Below are positions 1 through 9,419 of a DNA stretch of 64,000 nucleotides, piece after piece. The translations under genes and the position numbers were made by a program. The stretch's first letter is position 1. The number at the start of each line of letters is the position of its first letter. A model generated the notes under the pieces. It saw only the letters and a program-made list of their open reading frames with translations, was not told where the DNA came from and made no database searches. The stretch comes from Micromonospora coriariae (GTDB lineage Bacteria; Actinomycetota; Actinomycetes; Mycobacteriales; Micromonosporaceae): the NCBI RefSeq assembly GCF_900091455.1, contig NZ_LT607412.1:1054001-1118000 (forward strand), given 5' to 3'.

Positions 1-1356
1 CGGTACGGCTTTGATCGGCGTCGGGACCAGGGGCAGCAGCGCGGCGGCCACCGCGCCGGTCCACAGCAGCCGCACCGGTAGCCCCGGAGCGGCCGGCGGC
101 CGACGTGCCGGCCGGACCCGGTCCAGGGAGAGTGCCATCAGCACGCCCAGCACCGGCACGCAGACCAGCGCGAACCGCGCCGGGACCGCGAGGTCGAGCA
201 ACGGCAGCTCGGCGATCAGCCGGTACGGCCCGGGGATGCCGGTGGCCGTGCCGTCCACCCGCAGCTCGGTGCCGAGCGAGAGCAGGGCGAAGACCAGGCC
301 GCAGCCGGCCAGCGCGCGGACCAGCGGCCGTCGCCACAGCCAGATCACCACCACCACGGCGAGCACGAGCAGCCCGGGACCGAAGAACGAGTTCTCCTCG
401 GTGGGGTTCGGCGAGAGCAGCCCCGGCAGCCAGTCGTCACCGAGCACGGTCTGCCGGGCCGACGCGGTGAACGACGCGGCGTCCAGTTGGAAGCCGCGCG
501 CGGCGAAGGCCATGCCGGAGTAGTGCTGTGGGCCGTGGAACTGGAACCAGATCGGGTACGCCAGCAGCACCGCCGCCACGACGGCGGCCACCGCGAGCCG
601 GCGGAGCAGGTCCGGCGCGAGCCGCCGGGCCGCCACCCGGTCGGCGAGCGCGTAGCCCAGCGCGAACACCCCGGCGGCGAGCGCCAGGAAGACCAGCACC
701 TCCTCGCCGATGAACACCTGCCAGACGAGCAGCAGCCCGAGGCCCACGCCGGGCCGCCACACCGCACCGGGCCCCGGCCCGGGCCGGAACACCAGGGCGA
801 GGATCGCGGGCACCAGGAACTGGGCGGCCACGTGCAGGTGCGCGCCGGCCTGGGAGATCATGCCGGGGGCGAAGCCGCAGATCAGCCCGCCGACCGCCGC
901 CGCGGACGGCGCGGTGACCAGCCGGCGGCGCAGCAGCGCGTACCAGGCCGTGGCGGTGCCGGCGAGGCAGCAGACGACCGCCACGCAGAACGCCACCTGC
1001 GAGCCGAAGAGCAGGGTGACCGGGGCCAGCGGGACACCCAGGCCGAGCACCGAGGTGTTCGCCATCAGATTGACGCCGTCCGGCGCGTTCAACGCGGTGC
1101 TGTGGAGCGGGTTCTCCCCCGCCACCACGGCGCGGGCCGCGTGGGCCAGCATCCACTCGAACAGAACCTGGTCGCCCGCCTGGTGGAAGAGCCGCCCGGG
1201 GTGGCGCCACTGCCCGCTGGTCAGCAGCACGGCCAGCCCCAGGTAGCCGACCACCACCAGGGCGTCCGGCAGCCAGGTGGGCCGGGACCTGCGTGCCGGC
1301 ACCGGAACCGCCGACACCGGGTCCGCGGTCGCCGGGGACGCCGTCCCGGCGGTCAT
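1..1356 (-). CDS. Polytopic membrane protein, GT-C-like (partial, C-terminus outside window)
   Basis: The frame is open from an ATG at 1356 down to base 1, so at least 452 codons are present and the C-terminus lies outside the window. A soluble, Pro/Ala-rich N-terminus of about 30 residues is followed by repeated hydrophobic segments. It shares the stretch PDGVNLMANTSVLGLG and the following PVTLLFG with the adjacent upstream protein, so the two are tandem paralogs. The ATG overlaps the upstream gene's TGA (ATGA), which suggests translational coupling. The overall plan resembles GT-C glycosyltransferase-type membrane proteins acting with lipid-linked sugars. That role is inferred from architecture only, and no catalytic motif is proven. 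Confidence 0.75.
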   Translation of the reverse strand, partial: MTAGTASPATADPVSAVPVPARRSRPTWLPDALVVVGYLGLAVLLTSGQWRHPGRLFHQAGDQVLFEWMLAHAARAVVAGENPLHSTALNAPDGVNLMANTSVLGLGVPLAPVTLLFGSQVAFCVAVVCCLAGTATAWYALLRRRLVTAPSAAAVGGLICGFAPGMISQAGAHLHVAAQFLVPAILALVFRPGPGPGAVWRPGVGLGLLLVWQVFIGEEVLVFLALAAGVFALGYALADRVAARRLAPDLLRRLAVAAVVAAVLLAYPIWFQFHGPQHYSGMAFAARGFQLDAASFTASARQTVLGDDWLPGLLSPNPTEENSFFGPGLLVLAVVVVIWLWRRPLVRALAGCGLVFALLSLGTELRVDGTATGIPGPYRLIAELPLLDLAVPARFALVCVPVLGVLMALSLDRVRPARRPPAAPGLPVRLLWTGAVAAALLPLVPTPIKAVP

Positions 1357-3371
1357 CAGACCGAGTGGTCGGTCAGCGTCCGGACGTCCCACACCCAGAC
1401 GTCCAGCTCCTGACGGCCGGGACCGACCAGCTCCTCGACGGTACGCCGCAGTGGCTCGACGTGCTGCTGCCGGACCGGCAGCACCAGGATCGCCGCCCGC
1501 CAGTGCCGCAGCTCGTCCATGAAGCGGCGGCGCTGCCGGTCGTCCAGTTTGGGCGTCCGGCCGGTGGTCGCCACCTCCTCCAGCAGCTGACCCACCCCGC
1601 TCGGTCGGCCACCGAACCGGCCCGGGTCACCGGTGTTGCCGTTGCGGGGCGCGAGGAAGTAGCCGCCGGGAATCTTGAAGTCGAGGTTGGTGGCCGCCGC
1701 CCAGCGCATGCCGTGCGTGTTCCCCATGCTGGGCACCGGAACCGGCACCAACGTCTGGTCCGGACCGACGTACGCCCGCCAGCGGTCGGCTGTGATGAAC
1801 TCCGGCACCGGAGGTCGGGACACCATCCGCAGTGGCATCGGGGCGATCGGCAGCAGCGCGAACGCCAGACCGGCGACGACGAGCTTTCGCACGGTGCGCC
1901 GGTCGGCCGGGCGCAGCGCCCAGGCCCGTTCGACGGCGAGCGCGATCAGCAGGCCGACCACCACGCTGGTGATCAGGCCGAACCGGGTCGGCACCACCGC
2001 GTCCAGCAGCGGCAGGTGGACCAGCCACTGCCAGGGCCCGGTGACCAGCTCCCGGTCCCACCAGGAGATCCGTTCGCCGAGGGAGAGCACGGCGAAGAAC
2101 CCGCCGGTCGCCGCGAGCGCCCGGACGATCAGGTTCCGCCGCAGCCAGACCACGACGCCGACGGCGAGCAGTGACAGGCTCCAGCCGAAGAAGGCGTTCT
2201 CCTCCGAGTAGTTCGGCGCCAGGTTGATGTTGGCCCGCTGGTTGCCGCCCAGGGTGGGCGAGCCGGGGGCGAAGAAGGCGGCGACGTCGTTGCCGTAGTC
2301 CTGCACCGCGTCGCTGAGCCCGTGGTACGCCATCGGCCCGGCGAACTGCACGTACAGCGGGTACGCCAGCAGTGCCCCGGCCAGCAGCGCGCAGGCCGCC
2401 AGGCCGGCGGCCAGCGGCCGCCACGCCGCCGACCAGCGGGCCGGCTCCTGCGCGAGCACCGCGAGCAGGAAGACCCCGCAGGCCATCGCGGTGAAGAGCA
2501 GGATCTCCTCGTTGATGAACGCCTGCGCGGTGACCAGCAACGCCAGAAGCACCCCATCGCGCACCGGCCGGTGGGACCGGGTGAGCGCGAGGACCCGCCA
2601 GACGATGAACGGCAGCAGGAACTGGCTGATGATGTTCGGATGCCAGCTTGCGTGCGAGAGCATCGCCGGGGAGAACCCGCAGAACCAGCCGCCGACGGCC
2701 GCCGCGAGCGGCGTGCGCACCAGGTGCCGGGAGAGCACGGTGTACCAGGCCATGGCGGTGCCGGCGAGGCCGAGCGTCACCAGCACCACGAAGGACACCG
2801 CCGGTCCGAAGAGCAGGGTCACCGGCACCATCGGGATACCCAGCGCCAGCACTGCCGTGTTGGCCATCAGGTTGACGCCGTCGGGGTAGTTGAACTGCTC
2901 GGTGTAGAACGGATACTCGCGGTGCAGCACCACGCGTACCGAGTGGGCGAGGAAGAACTGCACCTGGGCCGGGTCGCCGGTGTAGAGCGAGGCCACCCGG
3001 CCGGCGGGGTCCAGCCAGAGCCGGCTGGTCACCCAGAGCGCGGCGAGCAGGAACAGCGCGCCCACGGCCAGGTCCTGCCGCCGCCGGGTCCACCCGGTCC
3101 ACCCGGTCCACCAGAGTCGCCGTGTCCTGCCCGGTGCCTCCACCCCGGATCCCGTTTCCTCGTCCACCCTGGCCGCAGCGGGAGCGGACGTCGGCGACGC
3201 GACCGGCCCCGCGAGCGCGGATTCCGCGACGCGGGGAACCATGGCGGGCGCGACGGGACCTGCGGAACCGACGAGAGCGTCGGCCGGAGTGTGGTGGCTC
3301 ACTGTCTCGTCGGGGCGGTTCCCCGCCTCCCGGTGCGGCGCGGACAGGGCGCGGGACTCGGCAGGCGTCAC
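1356..3371 (-). CDS. Polytopic membrane protein, GT-C glycosyltransferase-like
   Basis: A 671-residue protein with a disordered N-terminus of about 95 residues, then about ten or more hydrophobic segments, then a soluble C-terminal domain of about 150 residues. An acidic loop follows the first membrane helix (YTGDPAQ), and PDGVNLMANTAVLALGIP lies about 60 residues further on, as in its downstream paralog. Family members are usually annotated as hypothetical or glycosyltransferase-like; transfer of a sugar from a polyprenyl donor outside the membrane is an inference. A WTGWTGWT tract in the N-terminus is encoded by a 9-bp tandem repeat. The gene is divergent from the lipoprotein at 3530. An internal start is possible because the N-terminus is low complexity. 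Confidence 0.8.
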   Translation of the reverse strand: MTPAESRALSAPHREAGNRPDETVSHHTPADALVGSAGPVAPAMVPRVAESALAGPVASPTSAPAAARVDEETGSGVEAPGRTRRLWWTGWTGWTRRRQDLAVGALFLLAALWVTSRLWLDPAGRVASLYTGDPAQVQFFLAHSVRVVLHREYPFYTEQFNYPDGVNLMANTAVLALGIPMVPVTLLFGPAVSFVVLVTLGLAGTAMAWYTVLSRHLVRTPLAAAVGGWFCGFSPAMLSHASWHPNIISQFLLPFIVWRVLALTRSHRPVRDGVLLALLVTAQAFINEEILLFTAMACGVFLLAVLAQEPARWSAAWRPLAAGLAACALLAGALLAYPLYVQFAGPMAYHGLSDAVQDYGNDVAAFFAPGSPTLGGNQRANINLAPNYSEENAFFGWSLSLLAVGVVVWLRRNLIVRALAATGGFFAVLSLGERISWWDRELVTGPWQWLVHLPLLDAVVPTRFGLITSVVVGLLIALAVERAWALRPADRRTVRKLVVAGLAFALLPIAPMPLRMVSRPPVPEFITADRWRAYVGPDQTLVPVPVPSMGNTHGMRWAAATNLDFKIPGGYFLAPRNGNTGDPGRFGGRPSGVGQLLEEVATTGRTPKLDDRQRRRFMDELRHWRAAILVLPVRQQHVEPLRRTVEELVGPGRQELDVWVWDVRTLTDHSV
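3087..3112. repeat. 9-bp tandem repeat inside a coding region
   Basis: Three consecutive copies of GGTCCACCC (the last incomplete) lie in frame in the gene at 1356-3371 and encode WTGWTGWT just before the first membrane segment. The 9-bp unit keeps the frame if copies are gained or lost, so length variation between strains is likely. Confidence 0.8.
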
Positions 3372-3529
3372 AGTCGGCGGAGTCTACCCGAGCGACGAAA
3401 GGGTACTTAACCCCCGGTGTCGTCCAATGTGGTGGATGGACCGACCGCCACCGGAGGCGCCGCGTCGGACATCTCGTACTATGGCGCTTTCGCACGGCGA
3501 CGACGAGGCGATCGGGAGGGGCGGACCAG

Positions 3530-4723
3530 GTGACTCCAGACCGCCGGCACGGCAGGGCCCTCACCGTCCTGCTGGCCGCCCTGCTGGCCGTCACGGCGTG
3601 CGGTCCGGTCGCCGATCGCAAGCCGAAGGACCTACGGGTCGGGTACGACAGCCTGGACGGCACACTGACGGTGTGGCCACCCCGGGGCGACCTGTCCGGC
3701 GACGCCACCACGACGTCGGCGGTCACCGACGCGGTACGCGACTGGCGGTCACCGGCAGACGACCGGGCGCACCTGCCCTCGTCCGGCATCCTCTTCTCCG
3801 GCCGCGTCGACGGCACCCCGGTGGCGCTGGTCGCCGCGGACGTGCCCGGCGAGAGCGCCTCCTGGCTGCTGCAACTCACCCGCGACGGCGACCGGTACGC
3901 GGTCACCCGCGCCACCGAGTACACCGACCCCGGCTACCTGGTCTACTCCGACGTGCTGCCGGTGCAGACCGCCGGCGGCCGGCGCTACCTGGTCTCCGCC
4001 CGCGTGCAGCGGCTGCTCGGGCCGCAGGGCCGGGCGCTGGCCGTCGCCGACGGCCTCAGCGCGCCGGTCGACGTGCCGGCCTGCGCGGCGGTCCCGGTGA
4101 CCGCGACCCTGCGGGCCACCGAGTCGCTGCCCCGGGGTCGGGCCGCCGACCGGCTGCTCGACCTGGGCACCGGCACCGCCGATCCGCGTTATCCGCTGGT
4201 ACGCGACGAGTCCGGCACCGGCCGGCGGGCGCTCACCGGCCTGGACACCTGCGTGCTGGCCGGCGACCGGGGCCCCTTCGGCAGCATCCCCCGCCGGATC
4301 GGCGACCGGGACGCGCCGCGGTCGGTGCCGACGTCCTGGCCGATGGCGAAGCTCACGGTCCGCTCGCTCGGCGAGGTCGCCCTCGGCGGTGGCGAGCCGG
4401 CCGAGTTGCAGCAGCTCAGCTGGGCCACCGACGCCGGCACGATGACCGCGGTGGTCTACCGACCGGCGGACGGGAGCGCGCCGGTGGTCTCGCCGGCCGA
4501 CCGGGCCACCCCGTTGCAGACGTACCAGCTGCCGGTGCCCGGCCAGCCGCTGGTGGTGCTCAGCTGGCGGGCCACCCGCGACAGCTCGCTCTCCGTCCCA
4601 CCGGGCACCCCGGTGCTGGTCGAACGCCCCGGCCTGGTGGTCATCCCCGAACCGCAACGCAGCCAGACCTTCAGCCTCGCCGGCACCGACAAGACCCACT
4701 ACCGCTCGGTGCAGCCCCGCTAG
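3530..4723 (+). CDS. Putative secreted lipoprotein, function unknown
   Basis: The protein has 397 residues from a GTG that lies 7 bases after a GGGAGGGG ribosome site. The N-terminus RRHGRALTVLLAALLAVTAC is a lipoprotein signal peptide with the lipidated cysteine at residue 24, so the mature protein should be anchored to the outer face of the membrane. The rest has no motif I recognise. It contains alternating beta-rich segments (for example GILFSGRVDGTPVALVAADV) that could form a propeller or sandwich. The longer upstream open frame from 3122 is not used because it reads through the divergent promoter region. The gene is convergent with dxs and they share a terminator. Confidence 0.8.
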   Translation: MTPDRRHGRALTVLLAALLAVTACGPVADRKPKDLRVGYDSLDGTLTVWPPRGDLSGDATTTSAVTDAVRDWRSPADDRAHLPSSGILFSGRVDGTPVALVAADVPGESASWLLQLTRDGDRYAVTRATEYTDPGYLVYSDVLPVQTAGGRRYLVSARVQRLLGPQGRALAVADGLSAPVDVPACAAVPVTATLRATESLPRGRAADRLLDLGTGTADPRYPLVRDESGTGRRALTGLDTCVLAGDRGPFGSIPRRIGDRDAPRSVPTSWPMAKLTVRSLGEVALGGGEPAELQQLSWATDAGTMTAVVYRPADGSAPVVSPADRATPLQTYQLPVPGQPLVVLSWRATRDSSLSVPPGTPVLVERPGLVVIPEPQRSQTFSLAGTDKTHYRSVQPR

Positions 4724-4798
4724 CTGACCGGCCGCTGCCGCAACGCTACGTCAGGTCCGACGTCGAGAAGCCCGGCCATCGCTGAGCGGGGTTGACGA

Positions 4799-4827
4799 GC
4801 GGGCGGCCCCCATCCGGAGCCGCCCGC
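4799..4827. terminator. Bidirectional hairpin terminator between lipoprotein gene and dxs
   Basis: A perfect 9-bp stem (GCGGGCGGC paired with GCCGCCCGC) with an 11-base loop sits between the convergent genes ending at 4723 and 4843. There is no strong T-run on either side, as is common for GC-rich actinobacterial terminators. Confidence 0.6.
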
Positions 4828-4842
4828 CGTCGTTCGTTCTCG

Positions 4843-6789
4843 TCAGTTCTGCGCGGCCGCGTCGCTGGGGGTCAGGCGGTCCGGGGTGGCGTCCAGGCTG
4901 GAGATCCAACCGGTGACGTTCCGGGCCACGTCCTGCGCGGTCAGGCCCAGGTCGGCGAGGATCTGGGCGCGGGTGCCGTGCGGGTGCCAGTCGGCCGGCA
5001 CGCCCAGGTCCTTGAGCGGCACCCGGACATCGGCGTCGCGCATCGCCTGGCCGAGCGCGTCGCCCACGCCACCGACCCGGACGCCGTCCTCGACGCTGAC
5101 CACGAGTCGGTGGCCGGCGGCAAGCTCGACCAGCTCGGCCGGGACCGGACGGACCCACCGTGGGTCCACCACTGTGACGCCGTAGCCCTGCTCGGCGACC
5201 CGTGCGGCCACCTCCATGCCCAGCTGCCCGAAGGAGCCGACGGCGACCAGCAGCACGTCGGTGCGGGCTGACTCGGCCAGCACGTCGACCGGGCCGACCC
5301 GGCGCAGCGCCGGCAGGTCCGCGGCGACCGCTCCGGTCGGGAAGCGCACGACGGTCGGGCCGTCGTTGACGGCCACCGCCTCGCGCAGCTCCTCGCGTAG
5401 CGTGGCGGCGTCCCGGGGGGCGGCGATCCGCAGCCCGGGCACCACCCCGAAGACCGACATGTCCCAGATGCCGTAGTGGCTGGGGCCGTCCGGGCCGGTG
5501 ATGCCCGCGCGGTCCAGCACGAAGGTCACCGGCAGCTTGTGCATCGCCACGTCCAGCAGGACCTGGTCGAAGGCACGGTTGAGGAAGGTGGCGTAGACCG
5601 CGACCACCGGGTGCAGGCCACCCAGCGCCAGCCCGGCCGCCGAGGTGGCCGCGTGCTGCTCGGCGATGCCCACGTCGTACACCCGCTCGGGGTACTTGCG
5701 GGCGAGCTTGGCGATGCCGGTCGGCTCGGCCATCGCGGCGGTGATGCCCACCACGTCCGGCCGCTCGTCCGCGACGGCCAGCAGCTCGTCGGCGAAGACG
5801 TGCGTCCACTTCACCGAGGGGGCGGCCAGCAGCGCGCCGGTCTCCACGTCGAAGGCGCTGCCGGGGCCGTGCAGGCAGTCCGCCTCGTCCTCCTCGGCCG
5901 GGCGGTAGCCGTACCCCTTGCGGGTGACCGCGTGCACGATGACCGGGCCGCCGAAGTTCTTCGCCGCGCGCAGCGCCGACTCGACCGCCGCCACGTCGTG
6001 CCCGTCCACCGGGCCGACGTACTTGATGCCGAGGTCCTCGAACATGGCCTGCGGGGCGACCGCGTCCTTGATGCCCTTCTTGACCGCGTGCAGCACCTCG
6101 TACATCGGCTTCCCGACCAGCGGGGTGGAGCCGAGGGCGTCCTTGACCGTGTCGAGGACCTTCTCGTAGCCGGGGTTGAGCCGCAGCGAGGAGAGGTGGT
6201 CGGCGAGGCCGCCGATGGTGGGCGAGTAGGACCGGCCGTTGTCGTTGACCACGATGACCAGCGAGTTGCCGGCGGTGGCGATGTTGTTCAACGCCTCCCA
6301 GCACATGCCGCCGGTGAGCGCGCCGTCGCCGACCACGGCCACCACGCTGCGCGCCTCACCCCGCAGGGCGTACGCCTTGGCGAGGCCGTCGGCGTACGAG
6401 AGCGCGGTGGAGGCGTGCGAGTTCTCGATCAGGTCGTGCTCGCTCTCGGCCTGACTGGGGTAGCCGGAGAGGCCACCGCGCTGGCGGAGCTTGTCGAAGC
6501 CGGCCTGACGCCCGGTGAGGATCTTGTGTACGTACGCCTGGTGACCGGTGTCGAACAGGAGCCGGTCGCGGGGGGAGTCGAAGACGCGGTGCATGGCCAG
6601 CGTCAGCTCGACCACACCGAGGTTGGGCCCGACGTGCCCGCCGGTGCGGGAGACCTTGGCGATCAGAAAGTCCCGGATCTCGGCGGCGAGGACGTCCAGC
6701 TCCTCGCCGGACATCCGCTTGACGTCCTGCGGACCGCGCACCGTCCCCAGCAGCCGACCGTGGTTGGCCGTGTCCTCTTCAACGCTCAT
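4843..6789 (-). CDS. dxs: 1-deoxy-D-xylulose-5-phosphate synthase
   Basis: Condenses pyruvate and glyceraldehyde 3-phosphate to DXP, the first step of the MEP isoprenoid pathway, using thiamine diphosphate in the cytoplasm. At 648 residues it has the normal family length. The ThDP-binding motif begins at GDG (about residue 154) and ends at NDN (about 182). The transketolase central domain with TFLNRAFDQ and [15 protein letters not shown] is present, as is the C-terminal transketolase domain. Start ATG at 6789 gives the expected N-terminus ([15 protein letters not shown]). The position near the TrmA-like methyltransferase matches dxs1 in mycobacteria. Identity is certain from the sequence. Confidence 0.97.
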   Translation of the reverse strand: MSVEEDTANHGRLLGTVRGPQDVKRMSGEELDVLAAEIRDFLIAKVSRTGGHVGPNLGVVELTLAMHRVFDSPRDRLLFDTGHQAYVHKILTGRQAGFDKLRQRGGLSGYPSQAESEHDLIENSHASTALSYADGLAKAYALRGEARSVVAVVGDGALTGGMCWEALNNIATAGNSLVIVVNDNGRSYSPTIGGLADHLSSLRLNPGYEKVLDTVKDALGSTPLVGKPMYEVLHAVKKGIKDAVAPQAMFEDLGIKYVGPVDGHDVAAVESALRAAKNFGGPVIVHAVTRKGYGYRPAEEDEADCLHGPGSAFDVETGALLAAPSVKWTHVFADELLAVADERPDVVGITAAMAEPTGIAKLARKYPERVYDVGIAEQHAATSAAGLALGGLHPVVAVYATFLNRAFDQVLLDVAMHKLPVTFVLDRAGITGPDGPSHYGIWDMSVFGVVPGLRIAAPRDAATLREELREAVAVNDGPTVVRFPTGAVAADLPALRRVGPVDVLAESARTDVLLVAVGSFGQLGMEVAARVAEQGYGVTVVDPRWVRPVPAELVELAAGHRLVVSVEDGVRVGGVGDALGQAMRDADVRVPLKDLGVPADWHPHGTRAQILADLGLTAQDVARNVTGWISSLDATPDRLTPSDAAAQN

Positions 6790-6929
6790 GACCGCAGAGT
6801 CTATCGGCCCCCCGGTACTCCGCAGCCCGGCCCGCGCACCGCACGCCCGGACCCGGCCCGTACCCGCGCGCTGAGTGCTCGGTCAGACACCGTTCGGCCG
6901 GACCACCCGGTGAGTGGCCGCGCGCCTGG

Positions 6930-8099
6930 TCAGGACCGGATCCGCAGCCGGCGCGGCGGATCGGCCGGCGTGCCGGGGTACGCCGGACCGGCCGGGGTCC
7001 AGGAGCCGAGCACCGCGCCCCGGGTGGCGCCGGTCACCGACGGAAGCGACCCGGGCAGACCGTGCCAGGACAGCCAGCCGAGCAGCGCGAAGGCGTACGC
7101 CTCCTTGGCCTGCGCGGGCACGCCCAGCTCGTCGGTGCCGCGCAGCCGCCACCTGCCCGCGCCCAGCGCGGCGAGCCGGCCCAGCAGGGTGGGGTTGCGC
7201 ACACCACCGCCAGCGGCGACCACCTCGACCACGTCATGCCGGTCGCACTCGGCGGCCACCACCCGGGCGGTCAGCTCGGTCAGCGTGGCCAGGAGGTCGT
7301 CCACCGGCACCGACTCGCCGAGCGCGGCGAGCCGCCGGTCCAGGTAGCCGGCGTGGAACAGTTCCTTGCCTGTGGATTTCGGCGGCGGCGCCGCGTAGTA
7401 CGGCTCGGCCAGCAGGTCGGCGAGCAACCCCTGGTGCACCCGGCCGGCGGCCGCCCGGGCACCGTCGAGGTCACACGGCCGGTCCAGGAAGCGCCGGGCC
7501 GCCGCGTCCAGCAGGGCGTTGGCCGGGCCCACGTCGTAGCCGAGCACCGGCGCCTCCGGCGCGACCACTGTGAGGTTGGCGATGCCGCCGAGGTTCAGCG
7601 CCGCGCGCGGCGCGGCGACGCTGTCGGCCGGGTCCAGCAGCAACGCGTCGAAGGCCGGCACCAGCGGCGCGCCCTGCCCGCCGAGGGCGATGTCCGCCGA
7701 GCGGAGGTCGCTGAGCACCGGTACGCCGACCCGGGCGGCCACCCGGGCCACCGCGCCCAGTTGCAGGGTGCCCAGGGCCACCCCGTCGGCGACCCAGTGG
7801 AAGACCGTCTGTCCGGGCGAGACCACCGCGTCGGCCCGCCCACCGGCCAGCTCCAGGCCGACCGCCGCCGCCTCCGCGAAGACCTCGCCGAGGCGGTTGT
7901 CGAGCCGGCAGACCGCCTCGATGGTGGTGGCCGCCGGCGGCAGCAGCGCGGCGATCTCGGCGCGCAGCCGCTCGTCGTAGTCCAGGCCGCGGTGCCCCAG
8001 CGGGCGCAGCCAAAGGGTCTCCCCCTCGGAGCTGAACTCCGCCGCCACCACGTCCACCCCGTCGTACGACGTCCCCGACATCAACCCGACGATCCGCAT
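6930..8099 (-). CDS. anmK: Anhydro-N-acetylmuramic acid kinase
   Basis: Phosphorylates and opens 1,6-anhydro-MurNAc to MurNAc 6-phosphate in cell-wall recycling. The protein has 389 residues. It begins MRIVGLMSGTSYDGVD, the family's N-terminal nucleotide-binding signature (GTSxDGxD). LNLGGIANLTVV and GPANALLDAAARRFLD are typical internal blocks, with a C-terminal AAGGGVRNPTLLGRLAAL helix-turn. No GGAGG site precedes the ATG. The 5' region is occupied by a 31-bp-period repeat element starting 2 bases upstream. It lies in the same orientation as the methyltransferase gene 49 bases upstream, so co-transcription through the repeat is likely. Confidence 0.95.
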   Translation of the reverse strand: MRIVGLMSGTSYDGVDVVAAEFSSEGETLWLRPLGHRGLDYDERLRAEIAALLPPAATTIEAVCRLDNRLGEVFAEAAAVGLELAGGRADAVVSPGQTVFHWVADGVALGTLQLGAVARVAARVGVPVLSDLRSADIALGGQGAPLVPAFDALLLDPADSVAAPRAALNLGGIANLTVVAPEAPVLGYDVGPANALLDAAARRFLDRPCDLDGARAAAGRVHQGLLADLLAEPYYAAPPPKSTGKELFHAGYLDRRLAALGESVPVDDLLATLTELTARVVAAECDRHDVVEVVAAGGGVRNPTLLGRLAALGAGRWRLRGTDELGVPAQAKEAYAFALLGWLSWHGLPGSLPSVTGATRGAVLGSWTPAGPAYPGTPADPPRRLRIRS

Positions 8100-8101
8100 G
8101 A

Positions 8102-8155
8102 AGGAAGGGCCCCCTGTTAACGCCTCGTGTATAGGAAGGGTCCCCTGCTAACGCC
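8102..8155. repeat. Tandem dimer of a 31-bp-period intergenic element (family A, copy 1)
   Basis: Two 23-base units at 8102-8124 and 8133-8155 with a 31-base period. On the minus strand each reads GTTA(A/G)CAGGGG(G/A)CCCTTCCT with an 11-base spacer ending GAGGC. The same dimer, inverted, is at 34938-34988. The unit core (AGGGSCCCTT) is nearly self-complementary. The second unit contains the TAG stop codon (8148-8150) of the methyltransferase gene, and the first unit sits directly in front of the anmK ATG. Confidence 0.8.
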
Positions 8156-9419
8156 CGGCCGGCGGGAGCAGCAGCCCGACCAGCTCGACGTGCTGGGTCA
8201 TCGGGAACAGGTCGAAGCCGCGCAGTGCCTCCAGCCGCCAACCCAGCTCGGCGAAGGTGCGTACGTCCCGGGCGAAGGCGGCCGGGTCACAGGCCACGTA
8301 CGCGACCGCGCGCGGACCGGCGGCGGCGAGCGCGCGCACCACCGGGGCGCCCGCCCCGGAGCGCGGCGGGTCGAGGACCACCACGTCGACCGGGCCGGTG
8401 ATCCGTCGGCGGGCCAGCGCCGTCTCGACCCGGGCCGACACCACCTCGACCCGGGGCAGGTCGGCCAGGTTCTCCCGGGCGGCCGCGACGCCCTGCGCGG
8501 CCGCCTCCACCAGGGTCACCCGGCCGGTCGCACCGACCCGGGCGGCCAGCCCGGCGGCGAACAGCCCGGCGCCGCCGTAGAGGTCCCAGGCCACCTCCCC
8601 CGGCCGCGGGTCCAGCAGTTCCAGCACGGCTGCCGACAAAGTGTCCGCCGCCGCCGGATGCACCTGCCAGAAGGCGGACGCGGGGAGCGCCCAGTCCCGC
8701 CCGGCGGCCACCTCGCGGACCACGGTCGGCCCGCTCACCGGGGTCGCCACGCCGTCGCGGACCTCCGCGACTGTCACGTCCCCGCCGGTGCTGGCGACGG
8801 TCTCCACCGCCTCGGCCGCCGGCCAGCGCGCGCCGGTCGGGGTGAGCACCGGCAGCTGCTGGATGGCCGGGTGGGCGATCCGGCAGCGGTCGATCGGCAC
8901 CACCTCGTGCGAGCGGTGCTTGAGCAGACCGGCCCGGTCGGCGGCGTCCACCGCGTAGCGGACCCGGGAGCGCCAGCCCAGCAGCCCGCCGGGCAGCGCC
9001 TCGACCCGGACGCCGAGCCGGTCCAGCTCGGCGTCGGGGAGCCCGCCGAGGCGGACCAACTGCTCGCGCACCACGGCGGCCTTCCAGGCCAGCTGCGCGT
9101 CCGCGGCGACGTGTTGCAGGTCGCAGCCACCGCAGGCGCCCGGCTTCGCGTACGGGCAGGGCGGCTCGACCCGGTCCGGCGAGGCTTCCAGCACGGTCAC
9201 CGCGTCGGCCCGGACGAACCCCCGGTGCACCTCGGTGACCTCGGCGATCACCCGCTCGCCGGGCAGCGCGTGCCGGACGAAGACGACCTGGCCGTCGACC
9301 CGGGCCACGCAGTGCCCACCGGGGGCGACGGCGTCGACGGTCAGCTCGACAAGCTCGGCCTCGGCCAGCCCACGCTCCGGCGGTGGTGTCTCGGCCCGCC
9401 GTACGCCCGGCTCAGTCAC
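8148..9419 (-). CDS. TRAM-domain SAM-dependent RNA (uracil-5-)methyltransferase, TrmA/RlmCD family
   Basis: Methylates C5 of a uracil in rRNA or tRNA. It has 423 residues: an N-terminal TRAM RNA-binding domain (about 17-75), a cysteine cluster PCPYAKPGACGGCDLQH (about 95-111) that may bind an iron-sulfur cluster, a SAM-binding core (AWDLYGGAGLFAAGLA), and the nucleophile region YVACDPAAFARDV near 370. The C-terminus FPMTQHVELVGLL is family-typical. The GTG at 9419 overlaps the permease stop by 8 bases, indicating coupling. The corresponding Mycobacterium position is Rv2689c. Which RNA position is modified cannot be told from sequence. Confidence 0.88.
   Translation of the reverse strand: MTEPGVRRAETPPPERGLAEAELVELTVDAVAPGGHCVARVDGQVVFVRHALPGERVIAEVTEVHRGFVRADAVTVLEASPDRVEPPCPYAKPGACGGCDLQHVAADAQLAWKAAVVREQLVRLGGLPDAELDRLGVRVEALPGGLLGWRSRVRYAVDAADRAGLLKHRSHEVVPIDRCRIAHPAIQQLPVLTPTGARWPAAEAVETVASTGGDVTVAEVRDGVATPVSGPTVVREVAAGRDWALPASAFWQVHPAAADTLSAAVLELLDPRPGEVAWDLYGGAGLFAAGLAARVGATGRVTLVEAAAQGVAAARENLADLPRVEVVSARVETALARRRITGPVDVVVLDPPRSGAGAPVVRALAAAGPRAVAYVACDPAAFARDVRTFAELGWRLEALRGFDLFPMTQHVELVGLLLPPAGR

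Noticed and set aside
12..1210. Several open frames covering the left edge on both strands
   Set aside because: The paralogous membrane protein reading continuously from 1356 to base 1 explains the region; the others are shadows.
4751..6304. 517-codon minus-strand frame inside dxs
   Set aside because: It is the out-of-frame reading of dxs, with Arg/Gly/Ala bias and no motif; dxs itself is certain.
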